Positions 8,655 to 14,617 of a stretch of 24,450 bases of DNA are shown here, one piece after another. The notes below the pieces were generated by a model, which was given only the letters and a program-made list of their open reading frames with translations, was not told the origin of the DNA and made no database searches. The translations under genes were made by a program, and so were the position numbers. How positions within the stretch are numbered: the stretch's first letter is position 1; the number at the start of each line of letters is the position of its first letter. Origin of the DNA: a virus; IMG/VR virus record IMGVR_UViG_3300047510_001096, positions 1-24,450 of that record; one strand, written 5' to 3'.

Positions 8655-9100
8655 CAGAGCTTCTTGAGTTCACTTTCAGCGATTTGCTGAATGCGCTTTT
8701 CCATCATTTTGGCAACAAGATCAACCCATCCCGCAGGCGCTTGAGTCGAATGCCCATTAGCGAGCGGTTCCGCGTAAGGCAAGCTGTTGAACAGGTGATA
8801 CGAATTGCCTGCCGTTTCTGTTTGAGGCGTGTAGTTAATGCCGACCGGTGGGCCAGCGGCGGGCTCTGGCGGCGGGCTTGTTTTGCCTTTGTTGGCCCCT
8901 GTCGCTTCTTGTTGAGCCCCGCCGTCATATTGACCAGCCTGGTTTTGTCCAATCGCCCAGCTCGCACGAAAGCGGCCTGTATCCACTGGGCTACGTGCCT
9001 TTAATTCAGCATCGGTTTCTAAAACGGTGGCTTGAATAATCGCGTCTGCGCGTTCCTTCAGCAATCCGCCAAGTTGATCTAAGCGGATATTCCTTGCCAT
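8654..9100 (-). CDS. HK97 gp10-like neck/tail component
   Basis: 148 aa. The segment KARSPVDTGRFRASWAIG is the signature of the HK97 gp10-like family, and the later motif SLPYAEPLANGHSTQAPAGWVD is also typical (the usual Y-A-x-x-x-E/N-x-G-x-S block). Residues about 65-100 form a Pro/Gly/Gln-rich insertion. Family members sit at the head-tail interface or help tail completion. It lies between the head-closure protein and tail terminator, in standard order, with a two-base gap upstream and a one-base overlap downstream. Confidence 0.9.
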   Translation of the reverse strand: MARNIRLDQLGGLLKERADAIIQATVLETDAELKARSPVDTGRFRASWAIGQNQAGQYDGGAQQEATGANKGKTSPPPEPAAGPPVGINYTPQTETAGNSYHLFNSLPYAEPLANGHSTQAPAGWVDLVAKMMEKRIQQIAESELKKL

Positions 9101-9102
9101 CG

Positions 9103-9459
9103 TCAGACCCTCAGGAACAGCTCAACAGCAATAGCCGTGTTGTCTTGTTCAATGACGTTGATCTTGACGATCTGATGCACGGTGCCGCTAATTACAACGC
9201 GGTCAGACAGGCTTGGTGTAATCGTCAGGTCAGATGCGGCAATAATTAGCTTTTTGTCCTGTTCGTGAATGAGTTCGTTCAGCTCCTGTTTCCGAACCGC
9301 ATCCAAAACACCCTTGATCGTGGTGTCAGTTTCGGTTTCGGTGATCGCTCCGGTCGTTGTGTTGTAGGAACCCCCGCTGACCTGCCGATAGGTAATCTCG
9401 CCACCAAAGCGGCTGATGACTTTACTGGCAGTTTTACGGAGCGAGGTAGCGAGTGCCAT
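9103..9459 (-). CDS. Head-closure / head-tail joining protein
   Basis: 118 aa. Features of the small head-tail joining family: an N-terminal helix (LATSLRKTASKVISRFGGEI), then a beta-barrel with YRQVSGGSYNTTTGAITETETD, IKGVLDAV and a C-terminal stretch ending ELFLRV. Proteins of this type (HK97 gp7/SPP1 gp16 role) plug the connector after packaging and receive the tail. The gene follows three unusual small genes and directly precedes the gp10-like gene. Assignment is by size, fold impression and order. Confidence 0.82.
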   Translation of the reverse strand: MALATSLRKTASKVISRFGGEITYRQVSGGSYNTTTGAITETETDTTIKGVLDAVRKQELNELIHEQDKKLIIAASDLTITPSLSDRVVISGTVHQIVKINVIEQDNTAIAVELFLRV

Positions 9460-9468
9460 AGAAATAGA

Positions 9469-10002
9469 TTAGGCCACCTGTACGGCGGTAACAATGATTC
9501 CGGGAACAGACGGGTGGGCTGGACCGGATGGAGCAGACGGCAGGGATTGGATGCTGGCCGCGACATTTGTTGTTGACCAAATAAGCTCCAAGTAGTCATT
9601 GGCCACAAGTTTTAATACGTAATTCACGCAACCAATAACGTGACCATCAATGCCGCCATGGCTCGAAATAATACTGAACTTGCTATCCGATGCCGCAACG
9701 TCTCCACTGGCGCCGCTATCGTTCTTGCGCAACCAAACATTAATATCGTGAATTGCGGTGCTTGTGTTTACGAATTGAATTGAGTAGGTAATGCTGTAAA
9801 CGCCACCCCTAGAAAATGTGATCCGCGAGCCCGAGGCAATACTGATCCCACGACTGTCGGGGTCGGTTGAATTGATGCCAATCGAATAATCAGTATTGGC
9901 AAGCGTCGCAACCTGTTGAGTCGTATCGTAAAACGACCCCCATAGCATTTGATTGCGGACTGTATCAAGCTGACTGGTAAACGGATTGAGCTTGAATGCC
10001 AT
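9469..10002 (-). CDS. Possible virion fibre/decoration protein with C1q/TNF-like jelly-roll
   Basis: 177 aa. The first residues MAFKLNPFTSQLDTV resemble a short tag (NPFTxxLD) that I associate with the N-termini of phage virion-displayed proteins. The remainder (about 30-175) is beta-rich: DYSIGINST, SRITFSRGGVYSITYSIQFVN, INVWLRKND, VNYVLKLVANDYLELIWST. That alternation is typical of C1q/TNF-like trimeric jelly rolls, in which FxxxGxYxxxxxxxF and DYLELxW are characteristic. It lies inside the neck gene cluster but is not a known neck protein. A surface fibre or decoration trimer is inferred. Confidence 0.7.
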   Translation of the reverse strand: MAFKLNPFTSQLDTVRNQMLWGSFYDTTQQVATLANTDYSIGINSTDPDSRGISIASGSRITFSRGGVYSITYSIQFVNTSTAIHDINVWLRKNDSGASGDVAASDSKFSIISSHGGIDGHVIGCVNYVLKLVANDYLELIWSTTNVAASIQSLPSAPSGPAHPSVPGIIVTAVQVA

Positions 10003-10005
10003 TGC

Positions 10006-10221
10006 TCAACTCCGCGTTACTGTCAAAAGATTATTGTTGCCGTCATAAGTCATCGTGAGCGTGGCAACAACCTTGCCGCTAGATCCGCCGCGCTTATAAA
10101 TTGCGGTCAGCAGGTTATTAGCCCCGTCGTAAGTATTCACGATGTAATCATGCGACGGGATATTAAAACCACCGCCAGACGTGGCATCACCACCACCGGG
10201 AACGACGTAATAAGCCATCAA
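10006..10221 (-). CDS. Small protein with two TYDGxNNLLT repeats
   Basis: 71 aa. It contains a Gly-rich N-terminus (YYVVPGGGDATSGGG) and two copies of a ten-residue motif, TYDGANNLLT at about residues 30-39 and TYDGNNNLLT at about 58-67, separated by a basic linker. The repeats look like YD/beta-hairpin repeats. The start shares an ATGA overlap with the stop of the upstream 78-aa gene, and the next gene begins three bases after this stop codon, so it is part of the same operon. Function unknown; a minor virion component is plausible from position. No enzymatic motif seen. Confidence 0.68.
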   Translation of the reverse strand: MMAYYVVPGGGDATSGGGFNIPSHDYIVNTYDGANNLLTAIYKRGGSSGKVVATLTMTYDGNNNLLTVTRS

Positions 10222-10454
10222 ATTTTGTAAGCGATGATTTTGCCCGACGCCAAGGTAACGCTAGTAAACACGCCTTCGATCTCATCACCCTTGCCAAGCG
10301 GCACAGAGCTAAAGGTATTGCCACTGGCGTTCTGCACGGTGGCAGTGCTGATCACAGCGTCAGCCACGGCATACAGCTTCCAAAATCGACCGGTATGAGC
10401 AGCGGTGTCGCTGATGTACTCAAAGCCGATGTTGTAGGCGTCGTTGTCGGCCAT
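10218..10454 (-). CDS. Small beta-rich neck-region protein, unknown
   Basis: 78 aa. Predicted beta strands throughout (AYNIGFEYISDTAAHTGRFWKLYAV, ATVQNASGNTFSSVPLGKGDEIEGVF, SVTLASGKIIAYKI). The pattern of a short adhesive beta-barrel with the phrase LGKGDEIEGVFTSVTLASGKIIAY recurs in small phage structural proteins of unclear role. Two bases separate it from the connector gene upstream, and it overlaps the next gene by four bases. Probably a virion-associated decoration or fibre-base protein, from its neighbours only. Confidence 0.68.
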   Translation of the reverse strand: MADNDAYNIGFEYISDTAAHTGRFWKLYAVADAVISTATVQNASGNTFSSVPLGKGDEIEGVFTSVTLASGKIIAYKI

Positions 10455-10456
10455 GG

Positions 10457-11023
10457 TCAGCTACGGCGAATGGCAAAGTTGCCCGGTCCACTAATTCTAA
10501 GCCCAGTCAAATATCTTTCAAAGATCGGGGGCACGCGGTCGGCGCCGGTAGCCGAGGCACTAGCACCAGCATTGACCACGCTGAGGCTGCCAATGGTGAC
10601 CGACTTGTAATCCTCCATGCCGCTCAGGCCAAGGCCATCCTTGTTGTTGTTCAAGTAAACAGCCAGAACGCACTGAGCCTTTTTGATCTGATCAGGGATT
10701 TCAGTCGTCGTGTAATAGTCCGTGGTGATACGGAACGGGAAGCCAACCGCGTAGGTGTTGATATAGGTGTCAGGCTTACGAACCCCATCACGGGGCCATT
10801 GCAACGCTTGAGTATCAGTGGCGCGAGCACCAAGGAACCGCTCACGATCAAGGCGCTGGGTAGCGGAATACAAAGCGCGATTTTTTTGATCAGTGGTGGC
10901 TGATGCCCAGGCCGTTACGTCGTCGTCCTGAACGAAGCCTTCAATGATCAGTTCCGCTGCCGCCAGCGTCAGGTAGGAGTTTGCGTTTGCGCCCCCCACT
11001 GTTGCGTCGATTGTTATTGCCAT
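10457..11023 (-). CDS. Head-tail connector (adaptor) protein, DnaT_2-like
   Basis: 188 aa. The start ITIDATVGGANANSYLTLAAAELIIEG and the blocks WASATTDQKNRALYSATQRLDRERFLG and ALQWPRDGVR match the family annotated as putative DnaT-like (DnaT_2), which is a phage head-tail connector in gene-order terms. Such helical adaptors bind under the portal ring. The C-terminal part (about 120-188) is likely to contact the portal or closure protein. It follows the capsid and decoration genes as expected. The ATG at 11023 lies inside the frame of the upstream 68-aa gene and lacks a strong Shine-Dalgarno. Confidence 0.85.
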   Translation of the reverse strand: MAITIDATVGGANANSYLTLAAAELIIEGFVQDDDVTAWASATTDQKNRALYSATQRLDRERFLGARATDTQALQWPRDGVRKPDTYINTYAVGFPFRITTDYYTTTEIPDQIKKAQCVLAVYLNNNKDGLGLSGMEDYKSVTIGSLSVVNAGASASATGADRVPPIFERYLTGLRISGPGNFAIRRS

Positions 11024-11147
11024 CGTTTGACAGCGCAGGGGTTTTCGTTACTTCAAGTTTAGGAGTGGGCTCTGCAATAGGGAAAGAGGCCCCAGCCGTA
11101 GCCAGAGCCTCCGATTCACGCAGTCGCCGGAAAGCGAACAACCCCAT
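10941..11147 (-). CDS. Small protein between decoration and connector genes, unknown
   Basis: 68 aa, starting in a TGATG overlap with the upstream stop. The N-terminus MGLFAFRRLRESEALATA is amphipathic and charged, then Pro/Lys-rich. This start resembles short proteins encoded just after capsid genes in various phages. The last 83 bases overlap the start of the connector gene in another frame, and the C-terminus (DGNNNRRNSGGRKRKLLPD) is basic and low-complexity, so only the first 40 residues look selected as protein. It may mainly provide translational coupling to the connector. Could be a spurious frame, but the exact stop/start overlap favours a real gene. Confidence 0.55.
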   Translation of the reverse strand: MGLFAFRRLRESEALATAGASFPIAEPTPKLEVTKTPALSNDGNNNRRNSGGRKRKLLPDAGGSGTDH

Positions 11148-11515
11148 CAGGCAGCAGCGGCCTTAATGATGGCGTAGTTGAGCACAAGAGCTTCACTAGC
11201 GGTGCTGCCCAGATTGGACAGGGTGACAGTGAAGGATCCAGCAGCAACAGCGCTGACGCTGGCCACATAAGTTCCAGTGCTGGCACCAGATTTGACGGCC
11301 ACAACGGGCACATCAGAAGCAGCAACAAAGCTGTTGGTGACAACAAAGCTAACTTCAGCAGCACCAGCAAGCTCAGCGTCATCGGTGGTGATGGCGCCAC
11401 AAACAGCGTTAATGGTCACGCCGGTTGCTTTGCTGGTTTCTTGAGTCACGGCACTGCCGAGACCGGTGGGATAGCCAATCGCCTTACCGGCGGTAGCTTC
11501 AAAAACGGATGCCAT
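11147..11515 (-). CDS. Capsid decoration-like protein
   Basis: 122 aa, preceded by the strongest ribosome binding site seen in the window (AGGAGG at 11524-11529, eight bases from ATG). The protein is Ala/Thr/Val/Ser-rich with no Trp and few charges, predicted all-beta. It has an N-terminal GYPTGLGSAVTQETSKATGVTINA followed by an Ig-like or adhesin-like strand pattern (EVSFVVTNSFVAASDVPVVAVKSG, SFTVTLSNLGS). Its position directly after the major capsid gene and its strong translation signal suggest an abundant capsid surface (decoration) protein. No cysteine bridge or enzyme motif. Confidence 0.75.
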   Translation of the reverse strand: MASVFEATAGKAIGYPTGLGSAVTQETSKATGVTINAVCGAITTDDAELAGAAEVSFVVTNSFVAASDVPVVAVKSGASTGTYVASVSAVAAGSFTVTLSNLGSTASEALVLNYAIIKAAAA

Positions 11516-11523
11516 TTTCAGTT

Positions 11524-11529
11524 CCTCCT
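11524..11529 (-). promoter_or_regulatory. Strong Shine-Dalgarno AGGAGG of the decoration-like gene
   Basis: On the minus strand AGGAGG lies eight bases before the ATG at 11515, starting just after the capsid stop codon. Most other genes here have weak or no such site, so this one marks a highly translated product. Confidence 0.8.
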
Positions 11530-11530
11530 A

Positions 11531-12553
11531 TCAATCGAAGTTGGAAGTGATGGTGGCACGCACGATTCCAATGTTCTTGGTTTCGTACACCTTGCTCCAG
11601 TTGCCAACAGTGGCGAGCTGAGCGCGGGTGGGGTTCGTGGTGGTCACGGCCCACTTAGCGCCAACGGGGTGGTACAGGTAGTGCATGTCCAGAGACATTG
11701 CATCCGATTTGGCCAGGATGTCCCGGTCAACTTCGGTGCGCATTGCAGCTTGCTCACCGGAGGCAATGGCGCCAGCAGTGAAGAAGTAACAAGCGTAGTT
11801 ACCAGCGGAATTGGTGATGTCGTCCGAAACGATCACGTTGAGCCCCATATATTGAGGCACTCGCACATCGCCGTAGGCAGCAGCCACAGAGCCACCAACA
11901 GCGTTGATGGTGCTAGCGCCGGTAGCAGGGGTGGACAGGCGGGCTTCCGTGTTGGTCACGTAGTCAATCGCCTTGCGCTCCACGAGGTCGTAGTAGCAAG
12001 CCGAGTGCATAGCCACAGCGGTCAGCTTGTCGCCTTGATCGCCCAGGATTGCGCGAGCCTTAGCCACCTGACGGGGACCGAGGGCAGTGGCGCCGCTGGT
12101 GTCAAAACGCAGAGCGTCAAAGGCAGGGGAGTCAGAGCCGGTCAGGCTACCGAACACACCTTCCAGGCACTTATAGAGGTCAGCCTGCTGCTGGTTAGCA
12201 ACGTACTCACCAACTTTGGCGCCAATGGCGGCCATGGGATCAGAACCTGCGGCCAGAGCAGCAAGGTCACGAGCCTCGAAGGCACGACCACGGTGCAGGA
12301 TCACGCCGATTTGCTTATCAGCAGTGATTTTGCCGGGGGTCAGGCTGGAAGAATCAGACAGGACTTCCAGATCGCCAGACAGGTTGGCCTTCCAGAAAGG
12401 CACGTTGACGAAATCACCACCTTCGGTTGCATTCAGTTCCGCCATGGGCTGCACAACGCCGCTGGCAAGAAACTGGTTCCGCTGGGTCGATTGCTCGATC
12501 ACATACGGAGTAAAAACCTCAGGGATGATCACGTCGGAGCGAAGAGTCGCCAC
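11531..12553 (-). CDS. Major capsid protein
   Basis: 340 aa from GTG at 12553 with GGAGA at 12561-12565, seven bases upstream. The N-terminus ATLRSDVIIPEVFTPYVIEQ and the blocks GGDFVNVPFWK, LHRGRAFEARDLAALAAGSDPMAAI and HYLYHPVGAKWA are typical of the coat family found with separate scaffold proteins. HK97-type fold is expected. No N-terminal delta domain or protease gene is visible, so the capsid is probably built on the separate scaffold rather than matured by cleavage. It follows the scaffold gene with an 83-base spacer and is followed by the decoration-like gene. This is the most confident head assignment. Confidence 0.93.
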   Translation of the reverse strand: MATLRSDVIIPEVFTPYVIEQSTQRNQFLASGVVQPMAELNATEGGDFVNVPFWKANLSGDLEVLSDSSSLTPGKITADKQIGVILHRGRAFEARDLAALAAGSDPMAAIGAKVGEYVANQQQADLYKCLEGVFGSLTGSDSPAFDALRFDTSGATALGPRQVAKARAILGDQGDKLTAVAMHSACYYDLVERKAIDYVTNTEARLSTPATGASTINAVGGSVAAAYGDVRVPQYMGLNVIVSDDITNSAGNYACYFFTAGAIASGEQAAMRTEVDRDILAKSDAMSLDMHYLYHPVGAKWAVTTTNPTRAQLATVGNWSKVYETKNIGIVRATITSNFD

Positions 12554-12636
12554 GATGAAATCTCCAAAAATGGTTTACAGATGCGGGCGTAACCCAATGA
12601 CGGACGGCGTAGCCATTCACGTCTAACGGTTACATA

Positions 12637-13332
12637 TTAAGCATTGTTTGCGGCGGCCTTCAAGCGTTCGTACATATCACGGTCGGTTTTGTAGAGCCGT
12701 GATTGCTCCGTCAGGTTGAAATGCTCGCGGGTGAAGGGGTTCTTCATGCCTGCGGGAACCTCGTTGGACATTGGCTTGATGCCCACAGGAGCGCCAGAAC
12801 CCTTGACGTTGGGTGCCCTGAACAGATAACCGCGTTCGGCCTTGAGGCGTTCAACCCATTGATCCATGGGAACCTCGTTGTAGCCATCAACGGCCACAGG
12901 GTTGCCGGATTCATCCAGCTTCAACTGATCACGGACAAGGCGCAATGCATCGTGAGGGTTGTGGGCACCCTGTTCGGCAAGGATGGCAACCACCCGATTG
13001 TCCAGTTGATTGACGGTCAGCTTGGATTCAAGTTCAGCAATCCGTTTTTTGTAACCGTCTTCCCGTTCTTGAAATTGCTGGGCGTATTGCTTCAGGGCCT
13101 CGTCGTACTTGCCCTTGGATTCGAGTTCTTCTTGTTCCTTGCGACGTTTGAACTCAAGCAATTCCTGAATATCAACGCCATCAGGCAATGACGGCGCCTT
13201 TTCCTTTTGTTCCTTGAGTTTGCCGATCAACTCAAAGTTTTTGCGCTCTAGCCCTTCAATGCTGCGCTTAAGCTTTTCAAGTTCATCGTTGCCAGCAGTC
13301 TGCGTAGCTTCCTGCAGTTGTTCTTCAGACAT
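12637..13332 (-). CDS. Scaffolding protein
   Basis: 231 aa, highly charged and helical. Residues about 15-115 form a long Lys/Glu/Gln-rich coiled coil (EKLKRSIEGLERKNFELIGKL, EFKRRKEQEELESKGKYDEAL, EREDGYKKRIAELESKL). The C-terminal part contains the phrase PFTREHFNLTEQSRLYKTD, typical of phage scaffold C-termini that contact the coat protein. Scaffold proteins direct procapsid assembly and leave before DNA packaging. It lies directly upstream of the coat gene. ATG start with no strong Shine-Dalgarno. The 53 bases before it hold only a short ACCC-TAC-GGGT inverted repeat. Confidence 0.92.
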   Translation of the reverse strand: MSEEQLQEATQTAGNDELEKLKRSIEGLERKNFELIGKLKEQKEKAPSLPDGVDIQELLEFKRRKEQEELESKGKYDEALKQYAQQFQEREDGYKKRIAELESKLTVNQLDNRVVAILAEQGAHNPHDALRLVRDQLKLDESGNPVAVDGYNEVPMDQWVERLKAERGYLFRAPNVKGSGAPVGIKPMSNEVPAGMKNPFTREHFNLTEQSRLYKTDRDMYERLKAAANNA

Positions 13333-13389
13333 TGTGACCCGTAGGGTTTACCACCAGACTGTATTAGTAAATGATGGTTTTTGCACGCG

Positions 13390-13584
13390 ATGTCACGGCG
13401 GGAATGGAATACGCCGGTTCGTGAACCGTGGAATCCTGTGATCTATTCGCTTCTGAAGGCCATCGACCTGCATACGCAGCAGTATTTGAAGACGGGTGAC
13501 CGATGGCACGCGGACAATGCCAACGCGCTGCGTAAGTACGTGGCGGAGCTAAAGGATCGGATTCACAAGGCGGAAGGTCGGTAG
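13390..13584 (+). CDS. Small helical protein on the opposite strand, unknown
   Basis: 64 aa from ATG at 13390 (a TTG at 13381 could add three residues). It is the only plausible plus-strand gene inside the late minus-strand block and it fills an otherwise empty 250-base gap. The sequence reads like a real protein: MSRREWNTPVREPWNPVIYS, then an amphipathic part with LKAIDLHTQQYLKTGDRWH and ADNANALRKYVAELKDRIHKAE, with conserved-looking Trp and a charged helical end. It converges on the DUF6321-type gene, with one base between the two stops. No Shine-Dalgarno and no clear promoter seen. I do not know the family, though similar small proteins appear familiar from cyanophages (memory only). Confidence 0.62.
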   Translation: MSRREWNTPVREPWNPVIYSLLKAIDLHTQQYLKTGDRWHADNANALRKYVAELKDRIHKAEGR

Positions 13585-13585
13585 A

Positions 13586-13858
13586 TCACCATTTTTCGTT
13601 GGCAGACCACCACGCCGCTGACATTTTGCCTTTGGCGATGTTTGCCGCATGGCGTGCCTTGAATGATGCCCTTCTGGCCTTGTCCGCTGCTGATTCTCCT
13701 TTTCGCGGTGGTGAGCCTGACACGCCCTGCTGACCGAAACGAATAAGTTTTACCTTGTCGCCTTCCTTGGCTAGGACCACATGGGATTTGGTCGGATGGT
13801 CTGGTGTCCGCTTGGGTTTGTTGTAACCCTCGAATTTCTCGCCTCGGTATTCAATCAT
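13586..13858 (-). CDS. DUF6321-type small basic protein
   Basis: 90 aa if started at ATG 13858, which has GGAG at 13868-13871 nine bases upstream; ATGs at 13864 and 13876 would add two or six residues. The body KPKRTPDHPTKSHVVLAKEG, KLIRFGQQGVSGSPPRKGES, and the end SFKARHAANIAKGKMSAAWW match a recurrent phage protein family that I recall as DUF6321. It is Lys/Arg-rich (likely nucleic-acid or capsid-interior binding, inferred). Overlaps the stop of the upstream acidic-tailed gene by eight bases. Function unknown. Confidence 0.8.
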   Translation of the reverse strand: MIEYRGEKFEGYNKPKRTPDHPTKSHVVLAKEGDKVKLIRFGQQGVSGSPPRKGESAADKARRASFKARHAANIAKGKMSAAWWSANEKW

Positions 13859-14033
13859 CGTCATCGTCTCCGTCATCGGTGCAGGTGATCACTTCAACGC
13901 CCTCGGCAAGGCGACCCATCAAGGCGCCAAGGATTTCAGGGCTATTGGGCGTTGGGAAGATGAAGCGACCCTCAATCATGCCGTCAGCACATTTGAGATA
14001 GGTGCAACTGCCTTCCCAGATCCTGCCGTTCAT
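13851..14033 (-). CDS. Small protein with acidic tail, unknown
   Basis: 60 aa, starting in an ATGA overlap with the stop of the DUF2945-type gene. The body MNGRIWEGSCTYLKCADGMI then GRFIFPTPNSPEILGALMGRL appears globular, with two cysteines (C10 and C15) spaced like a small metal site or disulfide. It ends in an eight-residue acidic run (DDGDDDDD). The acidic tail pairs oddly with the strongly basic neighbours. The overlap with genes on both sides supports translation. Family not recognised. Confidence 0.6.
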   Translation of the reverse strand: MNGRIWEGSCTYLKCADGMIEGRFIFPTPNSPEILGALMGRLAEGVEVITCTDDGDDDDD

Positions 14034-14266
14034 GGCTTCCGCTTCGGAGCTTCTTTTAATTCTGATCGCTTCTTAAGAACTGGGTTACCGGTTGATTCCG
14101 ATTCAATTCTTAGGACGGGATCTTCATCAGTGCCAACACGGGTGACCTGCCCGCCAGATGGCCCGGTGATGGTGGCACGTTTACCAGCCTTGCCAGTCAC
14201 CACGCCGTAGGTGGTTGTGCCTTGATAAGTCCAGCTAACGCGGGAACCGATGCCGATAGCCATCAC
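14030..14266 (-). CDS. DUF2945-like Tudor/SH3-type domain protein
   Basis: 78 aa. The segment GSRVSWTYQGTTTYGVVTGK is the start of the DUF2945 (HVA1 Tudor-like) fold, and the closing block DPVLRIESESTGNPVLKKRSEL fits its end (DxPxYxIE...LKKxSEL pattern). Such Tudor-like beta barrels are short and often occur as single-domain proteins; their function is not well known. It overlaps the stop of the DUF6496-type gene by four bases and starts the acidic-tailed gene with another four-base overlap, so the three are coupled. Presence within a phage head cassette is notable. Confidence 0.78.
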   Translation of the reverse strand: MMAIGIGSRVSWTYQGTTTYGVVTGKAGKRATITGPSGGQVTRVGTDEDPVLRIESESTGNPVLKKRSELKEAPKRKP

Positions 14267-14448
14267 TTTTTGCCTTTGGGTTTACGGGTTTTGCCAGCTT
14301 CCGACAGGGCAATGGCGATGGCCTGCTTACGGCTTTTTACGGTTGGACCTTTGCCGGGGCCGGGCTTGCCGCTTTTCAACGTACCCGCCTTGTATTCGCT
14401 CATTACTTTGCCGATCTTCTTTTCGGCCTTGGTCGGTTTCTTGGCCAC
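14263..14448 (-). CDS. DUF6496-type small basic protein
   Basis: 61 aa from GTG at 14448. The sequence AEKKIGKVMSEYKAGTLKSG and GPTVKSRKQAIAIALSEAG is the hallmark of the DUF6496 family (E-x-K-x-G-x-L-x-S-G, then KSRKQAIAIALSEA). Nearly a third of residues are Lys/Arg, so nucleic-acid binding is likely, though not shown. There is no Shine-Dalgarno; the start lies within the still-open upstream frame, so translation must be by re-initiation, coupling, or a +1 slip (see findings). It overlaps the next gene by four bases. Confidence 0.8.
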   Translation of the reverse strand: MAKKPTKAEKKIGKVMSEYKAGTLKSGKPGPGKGPTVKSRKQAIAIALSEAGKTRKPKGKK

Positions 14449-14617
14449 GGGGGAAGGGCAAGTAATCCAACTTTAGGCCGGACTTATCAACCCAGCCGAT
14501 TGTTCCATCATCAAGCTTTTGAAGTCTGGCTTCAATGATCGCTTCGCCGCAGGGAACATCAACCCAATCGGATTGAACGCGACCATCTAGGTAACGCCTA
14601 ATTACCGGCAGATCCAT
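14327..14617 (-). CDS. Small protein overlapping DUF6496-type gene, unknown
   Basis: 96 aa as read. Residues 1-57 (MDLPVIRRYLDGRVQSDWVD, then ARLQKLDDGTIGWVDKSGLKLDYLPF) look like a genuine small beta-rich domain. From about residue 58 the frame runs through the DUF6496-type gene in another phase and becomes a low-complexity Arg/Gln/Lys string, so the last 40 residues are probably not selected. Its start lies 20 bases inside the minor head gene. The long 122-base overlap is unlike the four-base overlaps around it. Options: a real 96-aa protein, or a 57-aa domain joined to the DUF6496 product. Confidence 0.62.
   Translation of the reverse strand: MDLPVIRRYLDGRVQSDWVDVPCGEAIIEARLQKLDDGTIGWVDKSGLKLDYLPFPRGQETDQGRKEDRQSNERIQGGYVEKRQARPRQRSNRKKP

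Noticed and set aside
11441-12592. Plus-strand open frame of about 380 codons across the capsid gene
   Set aside because: It is the exact antisense of the confident major capsid gene; composition (many His/Ser/Gly) is that of a shadow frame.
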